Positions 1-5,263 of a DNA stretch of 5,787 nucleotides are shown here, one piece after another (the first letter of the stretch is position 1; each line of letters opens with the position of its first letter). The notes under the pieces were generated by a model, which was given only the letters and a program-made list of their open reading frames with translations, was not told the DNA's origin and did no database searches. The translations under genes were made by a program, and so were the position numbers. Source of the stretch: Syntrophobacteria bacterium. GTDB taxonomy: Bacteria; Desulfobacterota; Syntrophobacteria; JARFUL01. The stretch covers positions 1 to 5,787 of the forward strand of contig JARFUL010000036.1 in the NCBI GenBank assembly GCA_029289015.1, written 5' to 3'.

Positions 1-64
1 TCAATCTCCTTTCTAGCTTTATTTTTTCTAAAAAAATTTAATTTAAAACATCTAGATATATCTC
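1..64. other. AT-rich intergenic spacer at the left edge
   Basis: This spacer follows the GNAT stop codon and has only 13 G or C in 64 bases by hand count, against strongly GC-rich genes beside it. It holds short palindromes (ATCTAGAT at 50-57, AGATATATCT at 54-63, TTTAATTTAAA at 37-47). On the minus strand it also has a T6-TAG-A6 element (22-36) that could form a weak A/U hairpin. There is no GC stem followed by a T run, so it is not a classical intrinsic terminator. The composition suits a promoter region for a leftward gene beyond the edge, but no clear -35/-10 pair stands out. Confidence 0.5.
6..13 (-). promoter_or_regulatory. Shine-Dalgarno site of an off-window leftward gene
   Basis: On the minus strand the sequence reads GAAAGGAG followed by ATTGA at the window edge. 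This is a near-perfect Shine-Dalgarno sequence, better than those of most genes in the window. Only five bases follow inside the window, and the TTG among them is too close to the site. A start codon a few bases outside the window is therefore inferred. The product cannot be known from here. Confidence 0.5.
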
Positions 65-1006
65 TCACCTCCAATCATCAATCACAAAGACCCCGGGCCT
101 GTTGTACCCGGCCTCATTGGGTCTTTGCATCGCGATGTCGAGCCGCGTGGTGCGCAACCCGTGCTCTATCATCTGGGTGTAGGCCTCGTGGCGAGCGGTG
201 TTCACCCCCGCTACGAGCCTCTGCGCCCCCCGTTTTGCCGCGAGGTTGTGGCACCCGTTGATGAGCCTTGCAAAGGTCTGGCCCGCGTCCGCGCCGGTTC
301 TCACCGCGCCGAACTTCACGTAGCACACGCCTGTGCCGGCCTCGGTGCCGGGACCTATGTGGCAGACCGCGAACCCCTCGATCCTCTTCCTTCCCCACAG
401 AAGGACCGTGTCCCCCAGGTCGTGGTCCAGGACCGCGCGTATCTCGAGGCTCAGGTCCAGGCCTTCGTAGATGGACGCGGTCACCTCCCGGCACTCGCCC
501 AGGGCCATGTCCCGGTGGCTCTCTGGGAAGCTGGAGTAGAGCCCTGCCCTCTCTTCCGCACGGGGCTCCCCCACTTCTAGGTCCATGATCGCGATGAGAA
601 ACCTCGGCCAGTAGCCGAACCTCTGGTAGAAGGCAAGGTGCTTGGGGCTCTTGGCCTCGGTGATTATCCCGGAAAGTTTCACCCCCCACGAGTCTATAAT
701 CTCCACCGTGGCTTCGAGCAGCCTCGTTCCTATGCCCCGGTCCCACAGATCGGGGCGCACGGTGAGCGGCCCGAAGAGCCCCACAGAGCCCCACCTGGCC
801 AAGAAGTTGGTGCCCACGAGCTCGCGGTCCAACTCCGCCGCGAGCGAGGCCCCGGGGTTGGCCCGCCACCGGCTGCGCACGTAGTCGGTGTCCCCGCCGA
901 AATCCAGCGGGTCGGGGAGGTTCCTCATGGTGCCGAACGCGAGCCTCAAGATGCGGTGGGCCTCTTCGAGGTCCCCCTCTTCGAGCTTCCTGACGATTAT
1001 CTCCAT
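65..1006 (-). CDS. Tandem-GNAT-like N-acetyltransferase, substrate unknown
   Basis: The 313-residue protein belongs to the GNAT acetyltransferase superfamily, which transfers acetyl from acetyl-CoA to an amine. The N-terminal domain (about 1-145) has the strand-loop-helix acetyl-CoA site at about 82-97 (LTVRPDLWDRGIGTRLL). The usual Gln/Arg at the first motif position is Trp88, while Arg90-Gly91-Ile92-Gly93 are kept. A GNAT-like ending follows (HLAFYQRFGYWP, 123-134). The C-terminal half (about 195-313) looks like a second, degenerate GNAT fold: it has NTARHEAYTQMIEHGL at about 269-284 but no clear pyrophosphate-binding loop. It has no signal peptide or membrane segment, so it is probably cytoplasmic. 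I chose the ATG at 1006 because AAAGGA (1015-1020) lies 8 nt upstream and the protein then begins directly with a GNAT first strand (MEIIVRKLEEGD). A TTG start at 1111 would overlap proS and add a low-complexity extension. It is last of three leftward genes here, 88 bp after proS, probably cotranscribed. The superfamily is confident; the substrate is not identifiable. Confidence 0.85.
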   Translation of the reverse strand: MEIIVRKLEEGDLEEAHRILRLAFGTMRNLPDPLDFGGDTDYVRSRWRANPGASLAAELDRELVGTNFLARWGSVGLFGPLTVRPDLWDRGIGTRLLEATVEIIDSWGVKLSGIITEAKSPKHLAFYQRFGYWPRFLIAIMDLEVGEPRAEERAGLYSSFPESHRDMALGECREVTASIYEGLDLSLEIRAVLDHDLGDTVLLWGRKRIEGFAVCHIGPGTEAGTGVCYVKFGAVRTGADAGQTFARLINGCHNLAAKRGAQRLVAGVNTARHEAYTQMIEHGLRTTRLDIAMQRPNEAGYNRPGVFVIDDWR

Positions 1007-1014
1007 CTCCTCGG

Positions 1015-1020
1015 TCCTTT
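1015..1020 (-). promoter_or_regulatory. Ribosome binding site fixing the GNAT start
   Basis: AAAGGA on the minus strand ends 8 nt before the ATG at 1006. A second purine patch (GAGGAG) abuts the start. The site supports this ATG over the upstream TTG at 1111. Confidence 0.6.
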
Positions 1021-1031
1021 CGCCCCAGAAG

Positions 1032-1057
1032 CGCGGGCCGCTCTGGGCCCGGCCGCG
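1032..1057. other. GC-rich intercistronic inverted repeat between proS and the GNAT gene
   Basis: CGCGGGCCG (1032-1040) can pair with CGGCCGCG (1050-1057) through an 8-bp stem with one bulged G and a 9-nt loop. It sits between the proS stop and the GNAT start. No T-run follows it on the minus strand, so it is not a canonical terminator. It could affect mRNA processing or partial polarity, but in DNA this GC-rich such stems arise easily by chance. Confidence 0.3.
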
Positions 1058-1094
1058 GGATGCCGTGTCCTGCGGCTCAAAAGCGGGCGCGCGC

Positions 1095-2534
1095 CTAGTA
1101 TGCCTTGGCAAACACCGCGGCCTGGGGGGATTTCTCTCGGCACACCAAACACTCTCCCTCGTCCTGCTCCGCGTCGAAGGGCAAACACCTTATGGTGGCC
1201 TTGGTCTCCTCCTTCACCCTCTCCTCGCACTCGCCGGACCCGCACCACCCCGCGAGGATGAACCCCCCCTTTTCCTCTAAAGTGTCTTTGAACTCATCCA
1301 GGGTGCGGGCCCCGTGGGTGTTGGCCTCCCGTAACCCGAGCGCGCGCTCGAAGAGGGACTTCTGGATGTCTGCCAGGGTCTCCTTTATGCGGCTTGCTGC
1401 CCCGCTGGCAGGCACGAACTCCTTGTCTCCCGTGTCCCTTCGCACCAGGACCACCTTTTTCTCTTTCAGGTCCCTCGGGCCGGCTTCCAGGCGAAGGGGC
1501 ACGCCCGAGCGCTCGAAGTCGGTGAACTTCCACCCCACCCGCACGTTGTCCCGGACGTCCACGTGGTAGGTTATCTCTGGGTCCAGCCCCTTGAGGACCG
1601 GGTCCAGGTACTCCATGAGTTTCGACTTCTCGTCTTCCGTCTTGAAGATGGGGATCACCGTCATCTTGACGGGCGCGATGTTGGGGGGGAGCACCAGGCC
1701 AGAGTCGTCGGAGTGGGTCATGATGAGCGCGCCGATGAGCCTGGTGGAGACCCCCCAGGAGGTGGCCCAAACGTCCTTGACCTTGCCGTCGGTGTCCTGG
1801 AAGGTGACGTCGAAGGCCCTGGCGAAGTTGGTGCCCAGGTTGTGGGAGGTGCCGGCCTGGAGCGCCCTCTTGTCCTGCATCATGGCCTCGATGCAGTAGG
1901 TGTGGAGCGCGCCCGCGAACTTCTCCCTGTCGCTCTTTCTGCCGGAGATCACCGGGATGGCCAGGTAGTCCTCCGCGAAGGTGCGGTATATCTCCAGGAT
2001 CTTCAGCGTCTCCTCCTCCGCGTCCTCGAAGGTTGCGTGCGCGGTGTGGCCCTCCTGCCAGAGAAACTCGGTGGTGCGGAGGAAGAGCCTGGTGCGCATC
2101 TCCCAGCGCACCACGTTGCACCACTGGTTGATCAAGAGCGGCAGGTCCCTGAAGGACATGATCCACTTCTTGTACATGTGCCAGATTATGGTCTCCGAGG
2201 TGGGCCGGATCACCAGCGGCTCCTCCAGCTCCTCGCCGCCTCCCCGGGTTACAACCGCGCACTCCGGCGCGAACCCCTCCACGTGCTCCGCCTCCCTCTT
2301 GAGGAAGCTTTCCGGTATGAGAAGGGGGAAGTATGCGTTCTTGTGGCCCGTGGCCTTGAACATCCCGTCCAGCACCCCCTGGATGGACTCCCAGATCGCG
2401 TACCCCTCGGGCCTGATCACCATGCACCCCTTCACCGGGGAATGATCGGCCAGCTTCGCGGCTGCGATCACGTCGGTATACCAGCGGGAGAAGTCCTCGG
2501 ACCTCTCGGTAATCCTTACCTTCTTCTCCTTCAT
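1095..2534 (-). CDS. proS: Prolyl-tRNA synthetase, archaeal/eukaryotic type (ProS type 3)
   Basis: This cytoplasmic class II aminoacyl-tRNA synthetase attaches proline to tRNA-Pro using ATP. The 479-residue length and layout match the archaeal/eukaryotic-like form, not the longer bacterial form of about 570 residues with an inserted editing domain. Class II motif 1 lies at about 44-74 ([10 protein letters not shown] to FPLLIP). The proline-binding PTSE loop is at 111-114. Motif 2 is at about 143-166 (RWEMRTR, then [16 protein letters not shown]), and motif 3 at about 257-277 ([21 protein letters not shown], with Arg265). The anticodon-binding domain follows (about 285-395). The C-terminal domain has cysteines typical of its zinc site (C431, C436, C462, C465) and ends in the AKAY that marks this subtype. 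Its ATG overlaps the ispG stop as ATGA, which indicates translational coupling; GAAGGT (2541-2546) lies 6 nt upstream of the start. With no INS domain, clearance of misacylated Ala-tRNA-Pro would need a separate protein, not seen here. Confidence 0.97.
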   Translation of the reverse strand: MKEKKVRITERSEDFSRWYTDVIAAAKLADHSPVKGCMVIRPEGYAIWESIQGVLDGMFKATGHKNAYFPLLIPESFLKREAEHVEGFAPECAVVTRGGGEELEEPLVIRPTSETIIWHMYKKWIMSFRDLPLLINQWCNVVRWEMRTRLFLRTTEFLWQEGHTAHATFEDAEEETLKILEIYRTFAEDYLAIPVISGRKSDREKFAGALHTYCIEAMMQDKRALQAGTSHNLGTNFARAFDVTFQDTDGKVKDVWATSWGVSTRLIGALIMTHSDDSGLVLPPNIAPVKMTVIPIFKTEDEKSKLMEYLDPVLKGLDPEITYHVDVRDNVRVGWKFTDFERSGVPLRLEAGPRDLKEKKVVLVRRDTGDKEFVPASGAASRIKETLADIQKSLFERALGLREANTHGARTLDEFKDTLEEKGGFILAGWCGSGECEERVKEETKATIRCLPFDAEQDEGECLVCREKSPQAAVFAKAY

Positions 2535-3607
2535 CGCACCACCTTCTCGCGGGTCAGTCTCTCGATCTCCTCAAAGAGCCGCTCAAGGAGCCCCTCCTCG
2601 GCCAGAGTCTCCACCACCTCGCCCCGGATGAAGAGCGCGCCCCTGCCCCTGCCGCACGCGATGCCTATGTCCGCCTCCCTCGCCTCCCCGGGGCCGTTCA
2701 CCACGCACCCCATGATCGCGACCTTTATGGGCGCTGCTATGGAGACCAGCCTCTTTTCAGCTTCAGCCACCATGGACTCGATGTCCACCTCGGCGCGCCC
2801 GCAGGTGGGACAGGAGATGAGGTCTACCCCCCTTCTCCGGATATTAAGCCCCCCGAGGATGGCCCACGCGGCGGTGACCTCCTTCACCGGGTCGCCGGTG
2901 AGGGAGACCCGTATGGTGTCGCCGATCCCCTCCTTGAGCAAGAGCCCTATCGCGAGGGCCGACTTCACCGAGCCGCCCAAAACTCCACCCGCCTCGGTGA
3001 GCCCCACGTGGAGCGGGTAGTCCACCTCATGGGAGAGGAGCCGGTAGGCCTCCACGGTCTTGAGAACGTCGGAGGACTTGATGGAGAGCTTGAAGTCGTG
3101 GAACTCCATGCTCTCCAGGAGCTCCACCTGCCTGAGCGCGCTCTCCACCAGGGCCTCGGGGGTGGGGCTGCCGTGCTTCTCCAGGATCTCCTTCTCCAGA
3201 GAGCCCGCGTTCACCCCCACCCGAAGGGGCACGCCCCTCTTTTTCGCCTCCTTCACCACGATCCGGACCCTCTTGGCCCCGCCGATGTTGCCGGGGTTGA
3301 TCCGAAGCGCGTGCGCGCCCGCGGCCAGGCTCGCGAGGGCCATGCGGTAGTCGAAGTGAATGTCCGCTATTACCGGCATGGCTGAGAACTCCACGATCGC
3401 GGCCAGGGACTTCGCGTCCTCCTCCCCGGGCACCGCGACCCTCACTATCTCGCACCCCGCCCTCTTCAAACCCTCTATCTGGAAGATGGTCGCGGCCAGG
3501 TCCCGGGTCTTGGTGGAGGTCATGGACTGGACCGCAACGGGCGCGGACCCGCCCACGGGCACGTCGCCCACCATGATCTGGCGGGTCTTTCTTCGTTCCT
3601 CGATCAC
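2531..3607 (-). CDS. ispG: 4-hydroxy-3-methylbut-2-enyl diphosphate synthase (IspG/GcpE)
   Basis: IspG is the [4Fe-4S] enzyme that reductively opens methylerythritol cyclodiphosphate to HMBPP, the penultimate step of the non-mevalonate isoprenoid pathway. The electrons come from flavodoxin or ferredoxin. The 358 residues show the N-terminal TIM barrel, starting with [16 protein letters not shown] and [10 protein letters not shown] (about 25-34), then [10 protein letters not shown] (81-90), [10 protein letters not shown] (101-110) and VGVNAGSLE (130-138). The C-terminal cluster domain has SCPTCGR (Cys266, Cys269) and CVVNGPGE (Cys301, Glu308), a complete set of cluster ligands. The length is normal for the bacterial form without the plant-type insertion. 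The start is a GTG: family members normally begin a few residues before the RRKTRQI-like stretch, and the next in-frame ATG (3574) would remove it. The ribosome site is only a modest G-rich run (GGGGGA). It leads the ispG-proS-GNAT unit behind its own candidate promoter. Confidence 0.97.
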   Translation of the reverse strand: MIEERRKTRQIMVGDVPVGGSAPVAVQSMTSTKTRDLAATIFQIEGLKRAGCEIVRVAVPGEEDAKSLAAIVEFSAMPVIADIHFDYRMALASLAAGAHALRINPGNIGGAKRVRIVVKEAKKRGVPLRVGVNAGSLEKEILEKHGSPTPEALVESALRQVELLESMEFHDFKLSIKSSDVLKTVEAYRLLSHEVDYPLHVGLTEAGGVLGGSVKSALAIGLLLKEGIGDTIRVSLTGDPVKEVTAAWAILGGLNIRRRGVDLISCPTCGRAEVDIESMVAEAEKRLVSIAAPIKVAIMGCVVNGPGEAREADIGIACGRGRGALFIRGEVVETLAEEGLLERLFEEIERLTREKVVR

Positions 3608-3657
3608 GCCCTGTCCCCCACGGCTCTTCTGGCTCCCGAATCCAAGTGACGGTGAAG

Positions 3658-3686
3658 ATTGTAATGCAAAGGGCCTTTAGCAGCAA
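3658..3686 (-). promoter_or_regulatory. Candidate sigma70-type promoter for ispG-proS-GNAT
   Basis: On the minus strand TTGCTG (3681-3686) and TACAAT (3658-3663) are separated by exactly 17 bp. The -10 matches the consensus at five of six bases; the -35 matches only at TTG. Transcription would start near 3650, giving a leader of about 43 nt before the GTG. The spacer contains the small inverted repeat AAAGG-G-CCTTT (3668-3678), which could be an operator but is short. Confidence 0.5.
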
Positions 3687-3722
3687 GGAGTTATGGGAGG
3701 TTTGCCGCGCAGGCCATACCGC

Positions 3723-3737
3723 GTCCGGCTCCCGGAC
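3723..3737. repeat. Short inverted repeat in the divergent intergenic region
   Basis: GTCCGG (3723-3728) and CCGGAC (3732-3737) form a 6-bp inverted repeat around CTC, between the two divergent promoters. The surrounding bases (about 3700-3770) are GC-rich with several alternative small pairings. I do not recognise a tRNA, riboswitch or known small RNA in them. Confidence 0.3.
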
Positions 3738-3776
3738 CATCGGGCCGCGACGTTGCCGCGCCACCGGTGATACAGC

Positions 3777-3805
3777 TTGACACCCCGGGGCCTTGGTGTT
3801 TAAAT
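3777..3805 (+). promoter_or_regulatory. Candidate sigma70-type promoter for trxA-trxB-bamD
   Basis: TTGACA (3777-3782) is a perfect -35 consensus. Seventeen bases later comes TTAAAT (3800-3805), a four-of-six -10; TTTAAA at 16 bp and TAAATT at 18 bp are equal alternatives in the same AT stretch. Transcription would start near 3812, leaving a leader of about 70 nt before the trxA ATG. The CCCCGGGG palindrome (3783-3790) lies inside the spacer. Confidence 0.55.
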
Positions 3806-3834
3806 TGGGTGAGTTTTGCTCTGGTTGCCCATGT

Positions 3835-3847
3835 CTTTAATTTAAAG
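3835..3847. repeat. AT-rich palindrome in the trxA leader
   Basis: CTTTAA-T-TTAAAG is a perfect 13-bp palindrome just downstream of the predicted trxA transcription start. The position would suit a repressor or redox-regulator site, but simple AT palindromes also occur by chance. Its inner 11 bases recur exactly at 37-47. Confidence 0.35.
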
Positions 3848-3867
3848 GGTGTATATCACTATCTTCT

Positions 3868-3873
3868 GGAGGT
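3868..3873 (+). promoter_or_regulatory. Strong ribosome binding site of trxA
   Basis: GGAGGT ends 9 nt before the trxA ATG at 3883. It is a near-consensus Shine-Dalgarno sequence, in keeping with an abundantly made protein. Confidence 0.75.
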
Positions 3874-3882
3874 CAAAGAGCG

Positions 3883-4212
3883 ATGGCTGGAAATGTTAAA
3901 GAGATAACCGACGACTCCTTCCAGGCGGAGGTTGGCGATGCCCAGGAGCCGGTCCTGGTTGATTTTTGGGCCCCGTGGTGCGGCCCGTGCCGATCCATAG
4001 CCCCCATTGTGGAGGAGCTGGCTGAAGAGTACGCGGGAAAGCTCAAGGTCGCGAAGCTCAACGTGGACGAGAACCGGGACGCGCCCACCAAGCTCGGCAT
4101 CAGAGCCATCCCCACGCTGATCATATTCAAGGGCGGTTCTCCTGCCGAGTCAATCACCGGGCTGAGAAGCAAGGACGACCTTAAAAAGAGCATAGACAAG
4201 GTCTTAAGATAG
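3883..4212 (+). CDS. trxA: Thioredoxin
   Basis: This small cytoplasmic dithiol carrier reduces protein disulfides such as those of ribonucleotide reductase, peroxiredoxins and methionine sulfoxide reductase. Its 109 residues are the classical thioredoxin length. The active site FWAPWCGPC (28-36) has Cys33 and Cys36. The buried Asp is in LVDFW (Asp27), and the cis-proline is Pro77 in IRAIPTL. The glycine-rich turn after the following strand (FKGG, 82-85) is present. It has no signal peptide, so it should act in the cytoplasm. The ATG at 3883 has a strong GGAGGT 9 nt upstream, and the protein starts as canonical thioredoxins do. A thioredoxin reductase gene follows 91 bp downstream on the same strand, which makes this its likely partner. 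The first codons are richer in A and T than the rest, as often seen at well-translated starts. Confidence 0.97.
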   Translation: MAGNVKEITDDSFQAEVGDAQEPVLVDFWAPWCGPCRSIAPIVEELAEEYAGKLKVAKLNVDENRDAPTKLGIRAIPTLIIFKGGSPAESITGLRSKDDLKKSIDKVLR

Positions 4213-4221
4213 CAGAAGAAA

Positions 4222-4280
4222 GGCCGTTCCGTTCGCACCAGGGGCGGCCATCTATTTGTCTGGCGGGAAATCACGCGCCA
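4222..4280 (+). other. trxA-trxB intercistronic spacer with two small stem-loops
   Basis: Between the trxA stop and the trxB start, GGCCG (4222-4226) can pair with CGGCC (4245-4249), and TGGCG (4261-4265) with CGCCA (4276-4280). Both are 5-bp stems without a following T-run. They are not terminators by the usual criteria, and read-through into trxB is expected. At most they could stabilise or separate the upstream trxA message. Confidence 0.25.
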
Positions 4281-4303
4281 AGGGACCATGGAGAGAGGCA
4301 ACC

Positions 4304-5227
4304 ATGGCCTACCAGCTCGCGATCATCGGCGGCGGCCCCGGGGGGCTGACCGCCGCGCTCTACGGGTCCCGCGCGGGCCTCAAGACCGTTCTCATTGAAA
4401 AGATGTCCTACGGGGGCCAGATGACCCTCACCGACTGGATCGAGAACTACCCCGGCTTCCCCGAGGGGATCTCCGGCTTCGGGCTGAGCGATTTGATGCG
4501 CGAGAGCGCCCTCAAGTTCGGCGCCCAAACCATCACCGGCGAGGTCCGGGGGATCTCCATCGAGGATCAGGGGTTCACCCTGGAGCTCGACAGCGGCCCC
4601 CTCGGCGCGGCCGCGGTGATCATCGCGTCCGGCGCGTCCCCCCACAAGCTGGGCGCGCCCGGTGAGGAGGAGTATGCCGGAAGGGGCGTCTCCTACTGCG
4701 CGACCTGCGACGGCCCCTTCTTCCGCGACCAGGAGATCGCGGTTATCGGGGGCGGCAACACCGCGGTGCAGGAGGCAGACTACCTCACCAGGTTCGCTTC
4801 GAGGGTCCATATAGTCCATCGCAGGGACAGGTACCGCGCGGAGAAGATCCTGGTGGACAGGCTCCTTGCCAACGCCAAGGTGAACCCCATCATGGATACC
4901 GTTCTCGAGGAGATAAAGGGGGACGACTCCGGCGTAACCGCGGTGAGGCTGAAGAACGTGAAGCACGGCAAAGCCACCGAGATCCCGGTGCACGGCGTTT
5001 TCATGCTCATCGGGTGGGTGCCCAAAACCGGGTTCCTCCCCCCGGAAGTGAAGACCGACAAGCAGGGCTTCGTCATCACCGACGAGGAGATGGCAACCTC
5101 TGTGCCGGGCATCTTCGCGGTGGGGGACGTGAGACTAAAGAAGCTCAAGCAGATCGTCACCGCCGCGGCGGACGGCGCGATCGCGGCCTTCCAGGCCAAC
5201 CACTTCCTCGAGGAAAAGGGGCTCTAG
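4304..5227 (+). CDS. trxB: Thioredoxin-disulfide reductase
   Basis: This flavoenzyme passes electrons from NADPH through FAD and a redox-active disulfide to thioredoxin. The 307 residues follow the low-molecular-weight bacterial layout. The FAD dinucleotide fold is at the N-terminus (AIIGGGPGG, 6-14), with YGGQM at 36-40. The redox pair is CATC (Cys132, Cys135). The NADPH fold has VIGGGNTAVQEA (147-158) and HRRDRYRAEKIL (172-183); the double Arg and later Arg point to NADPH as donor. The second FAD motif is GIFAVGDVR (269-277), followed by KQIVTAAADGAIAA. A Gln replaces the usual first Glu of GGGNTAVEEA. The ATG at 4304 puts the FAD motif at the normal distance and has GAGAGG (4293-4298) 5 nt upstream; the in-frame TTG at 4256 would add 16 atypical residues. 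The gene sits between trxA and bamD, 36 bp before bamD, probably in one unit. Its activity on the adjacent TrxA is inferred from pairing. Confidence 0.95.
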   Translation: MAYQLAIIGGGPGGLTAALYGSRAGLKTVLIEKMSYGGQMTLTDWIENYPGFPEGISGFGLSDLMRESALKFGAQTITGEVRGISIEDQGFTLELDSGPLGAAAVIIASGASPHKLGAPGEEEYAGRGVSYCATCDGPFFRDQEIAVIGGGNTAVQEADYLTRFASRVHIVHRRDRYRAEKILVDRLLANAKVNPIMDTVLEEIKGDDSGVTAVRLKNVKHGKATEIPVHGVFMLIGWVPKTGFLPPEVKTDKQGFVITDEEMATSVPGIFAVGDVRLKKLKQIVTAAADGAIAAFQANHFLEEKGL

Positions 5228-5249
5228 CCGGCTCGGCGCGCTCTCTTTT

Positions 5250-5254
5250 AAGGA
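5250..5254 (+). promoter_or_regulatory. Ribosome binding site of bamD
   Basis: AAGGA ends 9 nt before the ATG at 5264, in the 36-bp gap after trxB. It supports this ATG and separate translation initiation of bamD. Confidence 0.55.
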
Positions 5255-5263
5255 AACTCAACC

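Noticed and set aside
22..36. Intrinsic terminator after the GNAT gene
   Set aside because: The only inverted repeat is T6-TAG-A6, an A/U stem with no GC-rich part and no proper T-tract after a stable hairpin.
1007..1111. N-terminal extension of the GNAT protein from a TTG at 1111
   Set aside because: It would overlap the end of proS and add 35 residues of Arg/Pro/Ser-rich sequence. The ATG at 1006 has a good ribosome site and matches where a GNAT domain begins.
1294..2427. A 377-codon minus-strand frame within proS
   Set aside because: It is a frame-shifted reading of proS with Gly/Pro/Arg/His-rich composition and no domain; the proS frame is intact.
1563..3020. A 485-codon open frame on the plus strand across proS and ispG
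   Set aside because: It is antisense to two unmistakable enzymes, its translation is low-complexity (rich in His, Val, Gly, Pro, Arg) and resembles no family. Long antisense frames are expected in GC-rich coding DNA.
3625..3770. Possible tRNA or structured RNA in the divergent region
   Set aside because: A fragment resembling a T-arm (minus strand near 3631-3646) has no matching acceptor, D or anticodon arms. The GC-rich pairings around 3700-3770 do not build a recognisable cloverleaf or riboswitch.
3664..3780. A 38-codon plus-strand frame in the divergent intergenic region
   Set aside because: It has no convincing ribosome site, its start overlaps the likely ispG -10 element, and the translation is Arg/Ala/Gly-rich without recognisable features.
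3831..3845. A four-codon upstream frame (MSLI) in the trxA leader
   Set aside because: No ribosome site precedes it and it has no regulatory codon pattern; chance is sufficient.
4256..4303. N-terminal extension of TrxB from a TTG at 4256
   Set aside because: It adds 16 residues before a canonical FAD-binding N-terminus; the ATG at 4304 has a purine-rich ribosome site at suitable distance.
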